From Chitinophagales bacterium (lineage in GTDB: Bacteria; Bacteroidota; Bacteroidia; Chitinophagales; JADIYW01): a stretch of DNA of 64,000 nt. The position numbers and the translations under genes were made by a program. The stretch lies in NCBI GenBank assembly GCA_020636535.1, contig JACJXT010000011.1, forward strand, positions 930,001 to 994,000, given 5' to 3'. This document shows positions 35,413 to 44,304 of the stretch, in pieces; the stretch's first letter is position 1; each line of letters opens with the position of its first letter. The notes beneath the pieces are model-generated. The model ran no database searches. It had not been told where the DNA came from and saw nothing but the letters and a program-made list of their open reading frames with translations.

Positions 35413-36273
35413 TTACTTACTGTTAATAAATTCTGTCAATTCTTTTTTAGAACTGTTGAATGAAAAAGCATTCACTACTTGAAAATAGTTTTGTTTATCA
35501 ACAGTTTTATCGTAACACAGTTTGGCAAATTCTACGCGTTTGCTATCGAACGAGAAAGTATTAATTAGCTTGATGACTTGATTGGTATTAATATTTGCAT
35601 TTTTTAAAGCAGTTTTACCAATATCATATCGCTCACTATCAAACGATGTGTTTTTTAAGGTTTGCTCTAGCTGATTAAAGGTATTATCTGGCATTATGTT
35701 GTAAAATGGATAGTTGTTATTATTGCCATATGGTGGTTGGTTAGGATAATTGTTAGGATGATTAGGATAATTATTTGGATAGTTAGGATATTGTTGGTGA
35801 TAAGGACATGGAGTAGGACAGTAGCTATTACAAACATGTTGTGGTTGATTGTTCATTGCATACGGACAAGGTGTTGGACAATAATTATTACATACATGAC
35901 TTGGCATATTGTTGTTGTTATAGACTACATCTAAATACCAATCTTGTACTTGCAAAGGCAATTCTTTTATTACATTCAGCTGATTATTGTTATTAAGTAC
36001 GCCAACAACTCTAGTATTGTTTTTTATATAAATATTCTTTTTATAAACTACTTGAGTACTGTTATAGTATCCTCTTTTTTCAATACGCAATTGATGATAA
36101 CCAGTGTTAATATCAAAGAATCTAAACTCATTTTTATTTGATTTGATAAAATCATTATCTAAATAAACAATATAATCACCACCTTTATTTATTTTTAAAA
36201 AGAACTCAGACTGAGCCATACTCACTACACTCATAGTAAGTAATAAAGTAAATAATGTAAAAATTTTTCTCAT
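35413..36273 (-). CDS. Secreted DUF4476 protein with duplicated Cys motif
   Basis: 286 residues. Signal peptide (about 1-20), an N-terminal beta-rich part (about 21-115), then two near-identical copies of HVCN(N/S)YCPTPCPY about 21 residues apart, a PNYPNN-type repeat tract (about 165-190), and a C-terminal DUF4476 domain (about 200-283) with three FSFD/FSFN helical repeats. DUF4476 proteins are frequent in Bacteroidota and have no known role. The six-cysteine duplicated motif suggests disulfides or metal binding in the envelope (inference). Confidence 0.82.
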   Translation of the reverse strand: MRKIFTLFTLLLTMSVVSMAQSEFFLKINKGGDYIVYLDNDFIKSNKNEFRFFDINTGYHQLRIEKRGYYNSTQVVYKKNIYIKNNTRVVGVLNNNNQLNVIKELPLQVQDWYLDVVYNNNNMPSHVCNNYCPTPCPYAMNNQPQHVCNSYCPTPCPYHQQYPNYPNNYPNHPNNYPNQPPYGNNNNYPFYNIMPDNTFNQLEQTLKNTSFDSERYDIGKTALKNANINTNQVIKLINTFSFDSKRVEFAKLCYDKTVDKQNYFQVVNAFSFNSSKKELTEFINSK

Positions 36274-36409
36274 AGCAATAAATTTGAATAGGTTAATCCA
36301 AATCTTGTGCCAAAAATAGATTTTATAAAAACAGATTGGTCTTGAAGATAACTAGAGATGAAATAGTTTACCTTATTTATAAGTAAACATAATACATACT
36401 AGATTTTAA

Positions 36410-36437
36410 TTTGCTAACAAAATTTTCCTTATCTTCG
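36410..36437 (+). promoter_or_regulatory. Possible promoter of the B12 riboswitch operon
   Basis: TTTG 36410-36413 and TATCTTCG 36430-36437 (one mismatch to TAnnTTTG), 16 nt apart, just before the riboswitch. Confidence 0.4.
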
Positions 36438-36446
36438 CACTGTTCT

Positions 36447-36606
36447 TAGGTTCTTGAAAAAGATTAATAGGGAATGTCGTGAAAGTCGACAACAGTTCCC
36501 GCTGCTGTAAACAATAAAAAAGTTTTTGCTACAAACCACTGTTCTATTCATTGAATGTAGAATGGGAAGGTGCAAAAGTATTGTAAGTCAGAAGACCTGC
36601 CTAATT
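36447..36606 (+). promoter_or_regulatory. Cobalamin riboswitch
   Basis: All main blocks of the adenosylcobalamin aptamer are readable in order: GGGAATGTCGTGAAAGTCGAC (36470-36489 region), CAGTTCCCGCTGCTGTAA (36493-36510), ACCACTG (36535-36541), GGGAAGGTGC (36564-36573) and the B12 box AGTCAGAAGACCTGCC (36586-36601). It sits 37 bp before the TonB-dependent receptor ATG. High cobalamin should reduce expression of the btuB-btuG pair, probably by masking the translation start; no clear terminator is seen. Confidence 0.95.
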
Positions 36607-36642
36607 ACATAATAATTTTTATATGTCGGGATAACATATATT

Positions 36643-38577
36643 ATGAATAGAGTAATTAATTTTATATTATTTGTCTTTTTATTGAAGATAGCATCTGCAC
36701 AGAGCAGCAATAGTGATACAATGCCAATTATTATTGATGAAGTAATTATTCAAGCAGAAAGCAAGTATAATTATTTTCCATCGTACAATAGCTTTGAGCT
36801 TAGTAAGACAATTGCACAACAACAATCGCTTACCAATATTGGAACGGCATTACAAAATTATACACCAGCCAATATTCAGTTTTATGGATTGAGCAATGCT
36901 TCAATTTCTGTTCGTGGTGCCAACGATGACCATACTGTTGTACTGTGGAATGGCGTTCCAATTAATTCGTTGAGTTTAGGATCAATGGATATTTCCTTGA
37001 TTAGCAATACAGCTTCCAACAGTGTACAATTAATAACCAATGCAGGTTCTAATAATTTTACAGCAGGAAGTTTTGGTGGTGTTCTATTGCTAGATAATCA
37101 ATTTAAGGATACCATTACTGCTACTACCATTATTGCTTCGTTAGGAAGTTTTAATCATTATAAAGTACAAGCTAGTCAAATAATTGCTAAACGAAAATAT
37201 ATACACAATATAAATGCTTTTTATGAGCAAGCACAAAATAACTTTCCTTATGTTAATAGATATGCTTACAATCAACCAACAGACACTGTTAAACATAATC
37301 AATTGCAACAGTATGGTTTAGTTCAGGATATGCAAATTAAATTTCATCAAAAACATACAATGTTGTTAGGAACATGGATTCAAAATAAATATAAACAGAT
37401 TCCTAATACCATGGCTGTTATAAAACCGAGTCAAAAGTACCAGCAAGATTTTACGGTTAAAAACTATATTCAGTTTAAAGGAGATATCAATACGCAACTA
37501 AAATATCAACTAATTACCGCACATTTATACGATTATCAATTATATGAAGATAAAGATTTAAAAATAGATACTTCTTTCAATTTACAAGCCAACTATAAAA
37601 CTAACAGATGGTATAATAATGTATTGTTTAATTATCAATTAAATAATCAAACAAACTTTGATGTAGGATTTCAATTCAACTATCTACATACTAATATTGA
37701 TGCTTATGAAACCAAACGAAAAAGAATGAATAGTAGTTTGTTCTTGGCATGGAATTATCATTTTAGTAAATTAAAAATTCAAGCATCAGTTAGACAAGAA
37801 ATTCAAAAAGGAAAATATATTTTGCCATTATGGAGTGTTAGTATCAATTATTTCTCTAAAAATTATATGATTGGAATTTCTTATGCAGACAAATATCATG
37901 CACCAGATTTTAATGATTTATATTGGGCTGTTGGTGGAAATGAAAACCTTAAAGCAGAACGAGGTTTTACTTTAGAATTATTTCAACAGTTGCAAAAAGA
38001 ATGGACACATCAGTTGCTACAAATAAAAAATAGTATATACTACAATCGAATTAATAATAATATTATTTGGTTGCCATACAATACTACAATTTGGACACCT
38101 ATGAATATTCAACAAACACATTACTACGGAAATGAATTTTCTGTGTTGCTACAAAATAAATTTAGTGCATCAAAAATAAATATTTGGTTAAATTATAATT
38201 TTAATCAATCTATAATATTAAAGAATGAAATATCGCCTGAGTACAATAAAAACTATATTCCATACAAACCAATGCATACATTAAAATCAGATATCAACTA
38301 TCAAACTAAAAATTTTACTATTGGCTGGAATGTACTTTTTAATAGCCAAAGATTTACTACAACTTCTAACGATGATTTTTTAGCACTACCAAAATATACC
38401 TTACACAACTTGTATTTACAGTACGAATATAATTTTAAACAAAGTGCATTAGCATTTCAAATCAATGTGAATAACATCACTAATAAAGATTACGAATCAG
38501 TGAGAAATTATGCACAACCAAAACGAAATTTAAATATATCTATAACTTATAAAATAAATAAAAATGAAGAAAAGTAG
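36643..38577 (+). CDS. btuB: TonB-dependent vitamin B12 receptor (BtuB-like)
   Basis: 644 residues. Signal peptide (about 1-19), a possible TonB box (IIIDEVIIQAE), plug domain with ISVRGANDDHTVVLWNGVPINSLSLGSMD and FTAGSFGGVLLL, then an aromatic-rich beta barrel to the C-terminus. Cobalamin specificity rests on the riboswitch directly upstream and on the BtuG-like partner downstream. It lacks an N-terminal carboxypeptidase-like domain. The stop overlaps the next gene by 14 bp, so the two proteins are made together. Confidence 0.9.
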   Translation: MNRVINFILFVFLLKIASAQSSNSDTMPIIIDEVIIQAESKYNYFPSYNSFELSKTIAQQQSLTNIGTALQNYTPANIQFYGLSNASISVRGANDDHTVVLWNGVPINSLSLGSMDISLISNTASNSVQLITNAGSNNFTAGSFGGVLLLDNQFKDTITATTIIASLGSFNHYKVQASQIIAKRKYIHNINAFYEQAQNNFPYVNRYAYNQPTDTVKHNQLQQYGLVQDMQIKFHQKHTMLLGTWIQNKYKQIPNTMAVIKPSQKYQQDFTVKNYIQFKGDINTQLKYQLITAHLYDYQLYEDKDLKIDTSFNLQANYKTNRWYNNVLFNYQLNNQTNFDVGFQFNYLHTNIDAYETKRKRMNSSLFLAWNYHFSKLKIQASVRQEIQKGKYILPLWSVSINYFSKNYMIGISYADKYHAPDFNDLYWAVGGNENLKAERGFTLELFQQLQKEWTHQLLQIKNSIYYNRINNNIIWLPYNTTIWTPMNIQQTHYYGNEFSVLLQNKFSASKINIWLNYNFNQSIILKNEISPEYNKNYIPYKPMHTLKSDINYQTKNFTIGWNVLFNSQRFTTTSNDDFLALPKYTLHNLYLQYEYNFKQSALAFQINVNNITNKDYESVRNYAQPKRNLNISITYKINKNEEK

Positions 38578-39643
38578 CGTTTTAATTTTGTTGATAGTAC
38601 TATTACTTTCAGCTTGTCAAAAAGAAAAGAACACCAATTATTCTGATAGTTACAAAACAGAAGGCACAGCCATTGTAGTCAACGAAGGTGCATTTCTTCA
38701 AGGCAATGCATCTATTAGTTTTATTGATAGAGAAGGTAATGTAATCGACAATATTTTTAGTAGAGCAAATAATGGTTTGGCTTTAGGCGATGTTGCTCAG
38801 TCGTACACTGTTTGTGGAAACTACGGACTTATCATCGTTAATAATTCGCAAAAAGTAGTGTTAGTAAATGCAGCTACTTTTAAATTAGAAACTATTTTTG
38901 ATGTAGGATTTGATTATCCAAGATATGCATGGTATGATGGAAATAGATATGTGTATATTGCTAATGGAAATGCAGTAGGCAATGTTCAAATTTTAGATTT
39001 AACAACTAAAACCATTACAAAATCAATAGCAGTAGGAAAAGGACCAGAGCAGTTCTTAAAAGTAAACAATCAACTTTGGGTAATTAATACTGGTGGATAT
39101 GCAGCAGATTCTACCATTTCTGTTATTGATTTGAATACACAAACTGAAGTAGACAGATTTAGTGTTGGCTCAAATCCAACGGCAATTGCAGAAGATGGAA
39201 ATGGAAATATTTGGGTCTTGTGCAAAGGATATATTCAATACGATCCAATAACTTACGAACCAAACAGACAAACAAAAGCTACTTTAGTTAAGATAAATCC
39301 TACTACAAAAAGTGTTGTTAACTCATTTACATTGATAGAAGAAGACAACGACATTAGTGCAGTTGCTTATTTAGCAGTTAGTAAAAATAAAAGTCAATTA
39401 TATTATAAATTAGATAATGATTTGTATCAGTTGTCTACTAATGCGACTTTACTAAATGCTAGTGTGTTGGTAAACGAATTAGGTATTTACGGTATGAGTG
39501 TTCATCCAAATACAGGCGATGTATGGTTAGCTGTAGCGACTTCATTTGCTGGAAATGGAAAAATAAAAGTCTATACAGAAAGTGGCGAATTAAAAACAAG
39601 CTATACGGTAGGTATAGGACCAAATACTATTGTCTTTAATTAA
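38564..39643 (+). CDS. btuG: BtuG-like surface lipoprotein (YncE/DUF5074 beta-propeller)
   Basis: 359 residues. Lipobox LLLSA-C (Cys18), then repeated propeller blades with GTAIVVNEGAFLQGNASISFIDREG, VQILDLTTKTITKSIAVGKGPEQFLKV, ISVIDLNTQTEVDRFSVGSNPTAIAED and similar. In Bacteroides, BtuG is a seven-bladed surface lipoprotein that captures B12 with very high affinity and caps BtuB. The overlap with btuB and shared riboswitch make the same job likely. The btuFCD-type inner membrane genes are not in the window. Confidence 0.85.
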   Translation: MKKSSVLILLIVLLLSACQKEKNTNYSDSYKTEGTAIVVNEGAFLQGNASISFIDREGNVIDNIFSRANNGLALGDVAQSYTVCGNYGLIIVNNSQKVVLVNAATFKLETIFDVGFDYPRYAWYDGNRYVYIANGNAVGNVQILDLTTKTITKSIAVGKGPEQFLKVNNQLWVINTGGYAADSTISVIDLNTQTEVDRFSVGSNPTAIAEDGNGNIWVLCKGYIQYDPITYEPNRQTKATLVKINPTTKSVVNSFTLIEEDNDISAVAYLAVSKNKSQLYYKLDNDLYQLSTNATLLNASVLVNELGIYGMSVHPNTGDVWLAVATSFAGNGKIKVYTESGELKTSYTVGIGPNTIVFN

Positions 39644-39730
39644 TAGAACAATTTTTAATAAATATTTGTGTTGCTTTTTAAGTTTTAGAATTATTTACAT
39701 ATAACTAAATGTACTCAATAAGTTTATAAC

Positions 39731-40261
39731 TTAATTGTAAACAGGTTGAGTAATAGCTAGTTGAATATGTGCTAGATGTTGTTTGCCATGCCATGCATAA
39801 CTGCCAATATTTTCTTTAATACTAAATGTTTTTTTATGTTCTGGATGATAAAAAGATTTATCTAAGTCATTCATAGAAAGTGATTGTAGAAAGGTAGTCC
39901 ATCTTTCGTGTAATCCTTTTATAATTAACACAGAAGCATTAATATTATAGTTATTCGCATCAGTCAAAACAGACCAATCATTTTCATCATACGGATTGAT
40001 TGTAGGTGTATTTTGAGTTATTGCTAATTTCATTCTAATATAACTGTGCATATGACTATCTGCTAAATGATGAACAATCTGTTTAATCGACCATCCATTT
40101 ACTCGATAAGAAGCAGCTAATAAATTTTGGTCAATATCATTTAAAGTATTTGCTAGTTGTGTAGGAAAAATAGCAATGTCATTTATCCATTCTTGAATAT
40201 GTTTTTCAGTAACACTTACTGGCATTATAAACTTTCCTATTGGATATTTTAGTTCTTCCAT
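39731..40261 (-). CDS. DinB/YfiT family metal-dependent protein
   Basis: 176 residues from ATG 40261 (upstream TTG 40288 rejected). A four-helix DinB fold with the three metal-binding His positions in IKQIVHHLADSHMHSYIR and YAWHGKQHLAHI; GWSIKQIVHHLADSHMH and ENIGSYAWHGKQHLAHI match YfiT-type putative bacillithiol transferases. It may transfer thiols to electrophiles; the actual thiol cofactor here is unknown. Confidence 0.87.
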   Translation of the reverse strand: MEELKYPIGKFIMPVSVTEKHIQEWINDIAIFPTQLANTLNDIDQNLLAASYRVNGWSIKQIVHHLADSHMHSYIRMKLAITQNTPTINPYDENDWSVLTDANNYNINASVLIIKGLHERWTTFLQSLSMNDLDKSFYHPEHKKTFSIKENIGSYAWHGKQHLAHIQLAITQPVYN

Positions 40262-40464
40262 AGACTTAATTTTTATTTCAATATACAAAAATAGTACTTA
40301 CTAGCAAGTTTATTGTTTAATATACTATGGCAGAAATTTTCTCAGTTAAACTACCAAATTCTCAAGAATGACGCTAAATGCACAACCAGTAGTAATAATA
40401 ACCAACAACCAATAAGACTATAAAATGGCTAATTTCTTCACTTTATTTACACATTTATTTTAAA

Positions 40465-40493
40465 TTTGATATGAATTTATGTACCTAAATTTG
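40465..40493 (+). promoter_or_regulatory. Putative leaderless promoter of the phosphate transporter
   Basis: TTTG 40465-40468 (itself part of another TAAATTTG), 17-nt spacer, TAAATTTG 40486-40493; ATG 40498 follows 4 nt later. Confidence 0.6.
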
Positions 40494-40497
40494 TAAC

Positions 40498-42735
40498 ATG
40501 GAATTATACTTAATACTCGTTATAGTATTGGTAGTACTTGCCGTAGCTGCATTAGTAGCAGGAGTAAGTAACGATGCTGTAAACTTTTTAAATTCTGCCT
40601 TAGGAAGTAAGGTAGCAAAAGTTCAAACTATTTTCATAATTGCTATTGCTGGTGTCATTGTTGGCTCTGTATTTTCTAGCGGAATTATGGAAGTAGCTAG
40701 AAAAGGAATTTTTCATCCAGAATTTTTTACTTTTCATAGCATTATAATTGTCTTTCTAGGAGTAATGCTTACCAATGTTATTCTATTAGATATTTTTAAT
40801 TCCTTAGGATTGCCAACATCAACAACAGTATCTATAGTATTCGAATTACTAGGAGCAGCATTTATGGCAGCACTACTAATTACCATTCAAAACAACGATC
40901 CAATAAACAGTGTCAGTCAGTACATCAATATGGAAAGTGCTAAGAAAATTGTTGTAGGTATAGTAATGTCTGTAGTAATTGCATTTGTATCAGGTACAGC
41001 AGTACAATATGTCACACGATTTATTTTTTCGTTTGATTATGAAAAAAATCTAAAAAAATATGGTGCTATATTTTCTGGTCTAGGCATTACAGCAATTGTT
41101 TATTTTTTATTGATAAAAGGACTAAAAGGAACCACCATTATCAGCAAAGAAAACATGGCTTGGATTGTAGACAATACCAATATGATATTAATTGTAATGG
41201 CAGTACTATTTTCAGTCGTACTACAATTATTATTACAGTTTGCTAAAATCAATCCATTAAAAATAGTAGTATTACTAGGAACATTCTCATTAGCAATGGC
41301 TTTTGCAGGAAACGATTTAGTAAACTTTATAGGCGTACCAATTGCAGGTTTACAAGCATTTCAAGATTGGAAAGCATCTGGAGTATCAGCACATGAATAT
41401 AAAATGGCATTTTTAGCTTCAAAAGATGTTGTAGTACCATTGTATATGCTGTTAATTTCTGGTGTAGTAATGGGATTAACCATTTGGTTTAGTGCCAAAG
41501 CTAAAAAAGTTACAGAAACCGAAATTAGCTTAGGTAGTCAGAACGAAGGAGAAGAGTTATTTAAATCAAATGTTATTTCCAGAAGTATAGTACAATCAGC
41601 ATTTATTATTGGCGGAATTTTTGAAGTAATATTACCTAATAGCATTGCAGAGAAATACAACAAAAGCTTCGAAGAAAATAAACTAAGAAAAGCAGTAGAA
41701 CAAAACGATGGTGCAGCATTCGATTTAGTCAGAGCATCTATCAATCTAGTAATGGCAAGTATTATTATTGCTTGGGCAACTTCTAAAAAATTACCACTTT
41801 CTACAACATATGTTTCATTTATTGTAGCCATGGGAACATCATTAGCAGATAGAGCTTGGGGAAGAGAAAGTGCAGTATATAGAGTAGCTGGCGTACTAAG
41901 TGTTATTGGCGGATGGTTTTTAACAGCAGTCATAGCATTTTCTATAGCAGCTTTATTTGTGCTAGTAATGTTTAAAGTAGGCAATGTCGGAATACTAATT
42001 TTAGTGGGTGTTACTATAATGTATATGGTATTGTCGCATATGAGATTTTCTAAAGAAGAAAAGAAAGTACAGTCGGTAAAAACACTTAACTTATACGACG
42101 AAAAAGACTCAACAACTATCATTGCCAATAAAAAACTAATGTTACAAGGAGTAAACGATATTGTAACAGCATATAACGGATGCTTAAAAGCACTACCAAA
42201 AGAAGACAAAAAGACATTACAAAAATCAGACGATTTAATAGAAAGTCTAATGTTATATAGCAATAAGTTTAGAACCAAAAGTATTAAGCAAATTAAAAAA
42301 CTTAAAACCGACGATAAAAGTGCAGGCGAGTTATTATTACACAGTTCCGATTTATTGCAAGATATTACACAGTCTACCAAATATTTAACGCAAGAATGTT
42401 TGTACTATGTAAAAGACTTACACAAAACACCAGACGCCAAGTTTATTCAAATAATAACCGAGTTGAATAAAAAAATGCAAGTATATTTTAAAGCGTTGGT
42501 TCAAACCATAGAGCAAAATAAATTTGAGCAAATTGCAGAAGTAACACAACAAAGAAACGAAATAAGAACATTTATCAATTCAGAGTTAGACAAGCAAGTA
42601 CAGCACATACAAATAGAAGGTTTAAGCACCAAGCAAGCCATTTTACAAACCACTATACTAATGCAAAGTAGAGATATTCTAGCAGTATCATTAAGAATAT
42701 TAAAAATGTATAAAAACTTTAGTATTCAAAAGTAA
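40498..42735 (+). CDS. pitA: PiT-family inorganic phosphate transporter with C-terminal PhoU-like domain
   Basis: 745 residues. Two inverted PHO4 halves: GVSNDAVNFLNSALGS at about residues 22-37 and LAMAFAGNDLVNFIGVPIAG at about 258-277, each the PiT signature, with SLGLPTSTTVSIVFELLGAA and KKLPLSTTYVSFIVAMGTSLADRAWG. About 500 residues of membrane domain are followed by a 200-residue helical cytoplasmic domain (about 545-745) resembling PhoU, a likely regulator of transport. Imports phosphate with a cation. Several hydrophobic residues in the last part favour a helical bundle. Confidence 0.9.
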   Translation: MELYLILVIVLVVLAVAALVAGVSNDAVNFLNSALGSKVAKVQTIFIIAIAGVIVGSVFSSGIMEVARKGIFHPEFFTFHSIIIVFLGVMLTNVILLDIFNSLGLPTSTTVSIVFELLGAAFMAALLITIQNNDPINSVSQYINMESAKKIVVGIVMSVVIAFVSGTAVQYVTRFIFSFDYEKNLKKYGAIFSGLGITAIVYFLLIKGLKGTTIISKENMAWIVDNTNMILIVMAVLFSVVLQLLLQFAKINPLKIVVLLGTFSLAMAFAGNDLVNFIGVPIAGLQAFQDWKASGVSAHEYKMAFLASKDVVVPLYMLLISGVVMGLTIWFSAKAKKVTETEISLGSQNEGEELFKSNVISRSIVQSAFIIGGIFEVILPNSIAEKYNKSFEENKLRKAVEQNDGAAFDLVRASINLVMASIIIAWATSKKLPLSTTYVSFIVAMGTSLADRAWGRESAVYRVAGVLSVIGGWFLTAVIAFSIAALFVLVMFKVGNVGILILVGVTIMYMVLSHMRFSKEEKKVQSVKTLNLYDEKDSTTIIANKKLMLQGVNDIVTAYNGCLKALPKEDKKTLQKSDDLIESLMLYSNKFRTKSIKQIKKLKTDDKSAGELLLHSSDLLQDITQSTKYLTQECLYYVKDLHKTPDAKFIQIITELNKKMQVYFKALVQTIEQNKFEQIAEVTQQRNEIRTFINSELDKQVQHIQIEGLSTKQAILQTTILMQSRDILAVSLRILKMYKNFSIQK

Positions 42736-43203
42736 TAACCAATAACCACTGCCTAATGATCACGGTTCAATGACTATTCTTTTGGCATAACCTACACTGC
42801 GTTACGGTCGGGCTATCGCTATAAGTCCTCGCTTGTTTACAACTTCGCTGTGGGCTTTCCGCTCTATCCCTTATGCTTTTGGTAACTGCTACAAAAAATG
42901 CCTGCGTTTATTGTAAAATTAAACCAAAATTAAACTAATATTATTTAATTCAAATTGAAGTATTTCATACTTCTAGTTCTAAATAGTAAGTGCGTAGTAC
43001 TTCAACTTTTTAGCACTAGCTTTAAAGTAGTAGAGTGTGGCGTAGCTACGCAACCTTAAAAACAAACAAAATGAAAACCTATTTTTCCTAATGCATAATT
43101 TGAGAAAATATATAAGATAAAATAGAAAAGTTGTAATATAAATACATGTAAATAATATATTTTATATACTTATATAATAATTACTGCTGTAATACCAGTT
43201 TTT
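42736..43203. other. 468-bp intergenic gap with GC-rich repeat-like block and palindromes
   Basis: No gene is seen. 42785-42885 is unusually GC-rich (TGCGTTACGGTCGGGCTATC, GGGCTTTCCGCTCTATCCC) and resembles repeat remnants common between Bacteroidota genes. 43040-43051 is a perfect 12-bp palindrome GCGTAGCTACGC. Two remnants read as AATGACTATTCTT (about 42769) and again near 52323. Confidence 0.45.
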
Positions 43204-44304
43204 CTATTTAAGGTGTTTGTCTATTAAATCATTCCACTTTTCTTTGTGTATTTTCTTAATTTCTGTATCTTTTTCAATTAGATTGTTGTAATTATTTATG
43301 AACTCATCTAATGAAGTAATTAAACGCAGATAGTATTTGATTGTCGGCAAAAGTCCATTTATAATAATTTGGCAACCGTGTTCTAATTTTAATTTGTCAA
43401 TTAAGTCTGTGATTTCTAATTTATCGGTTTCTTTGATGCCAATATATGATAAAATATAATATCTTTCTGGGTTGTAACGAGCAATTTTTTCAATTGCAAT
43501 TCTTACCATTGTTACATCAATTGCTTTGTCTAATTTTATTTCAATTGCTTCAAACAACTTTTTCTTTTTGAAAATTTCAATGTCGCCTGCCGATTTTGAA
43601 GTTCTGTCTGATGCAGTATGACTACCCATTTCAGCCAAAGTACATTCCTTGTATCTTCCAATTTCTTTGATTAGACTTTTATAGATTGCGAAAAATGCCA
43701 AAACTGGAAGTTTTGCTCCTCCGTGAGTTGCATATTTAGTTCTAAAATGTTCATCTAATGCTATTATTATATTTTCAATTGTAAGCTTTTCAAGATTTTC
43801 TAACGGCAAGATTGCTACAATTGCGTCATTTTTTGATGCTGTTGCTTCGGCTAATAAAAGGCGAAGTACATTTGTAGCAGATGTTGGATTTTTCTCAACA
43901 AAGTCAAGAATATTTAAAAATGCTTCTTTGACTACTTTGTTACTAATTTTACCATTATAATCTAAATTGTAAGGATATGGCTGTTCCAAAGAACGAGTTA
44001 GCCAACCACTTTCAGCCATTGAGGGCAAACCAAGTTCTTTTAATGTTGGTGTGATATGTACAAAGTCAATTGACCGACCCGAAAAACCATCTTTCATACT
44101 CGTTTGGTGTTTCCTAATATCTTGTTTTGGGTCTATAATTTTATGAGTAAGTAATGTTACTAAAACAGTGAAAACTCCTTTTTGAGTATTAATCTTTTCT
44201 CCAATTGATTTAATAAAACCTATTGTTTCTTTGTTTACATCTTTTATGTTTTTAAGCGAATAAGAGAGTTTGTAAATCTCCAACAACTTGTCTTTGTGGT
44301 TCAT
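43204..44304 (-). CDS. Type II restriction endonuclease
   Basis: 366 residues from ATG 44304 (TTG one codon upstream rejected). It starts inside the end of the methylase gene (53-bp overlap). A PD-(D/E)xK-type centre is plausible in SAGDIEIFKKKKLFEAIEIKLDK (Asp, then E-I-K). GFSGRSIDFVHITPTLKELGLPSMAESGWLTRSLEQPYPY is a conserved block that I associate with SacI-family enzymes, but without certainty. The third gene of a controller-methylase-endonuclease operon; it cuts DNA left unmethylated by the partner. Recognition site unknown. Confidence 0.82.
   Translation of the reverse strand: MNHKDKLLEIYKLSYSLKNIKDVNKETIGFIKSIGEKINTQKGVFTVLVTLLTHKIIDPKQDIRKHQTSMKDGFSGRSIDFVHITPTLKELGLPSMAESGWLTRSLEQPYPYNLDYNGKISNKVVKEAFLNILDFVEKNPTSATNVLRLLLAEATASKNDAIVAILPLENLEKLTIENIIIALDEHFRTKYATHGGAKLPVLAFFAIYKSLIKEIGRYKECTLAEMGSHTASDRTSKSAGDIEIFKKKKLFEAIEIKLDKAIDVTMVRIAIEKIARYNPERYYILSYIGIKETDKLEITDLIDKLKLEHGCQIIINGLLPTIKYYLRLITSLDEFINNYNNLIEKDTEIKKIHKEKWNDLIDKHLK

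Noticed and set aside
35737..35934. DNA minisatellite or plus-strand gene at the AATTAGGATAATTAT repeats
   Set aside because: The repeats encode the PNYPNN tract of the DUF4476 protein on the minus strand.
41538..42380. 280-codon minus-strand frame inside the phosphate transporter gene
   Set aside because: Overlaps well-conserved PiT/PhoU coding sequence completely; composition is that of an antisense shadow.
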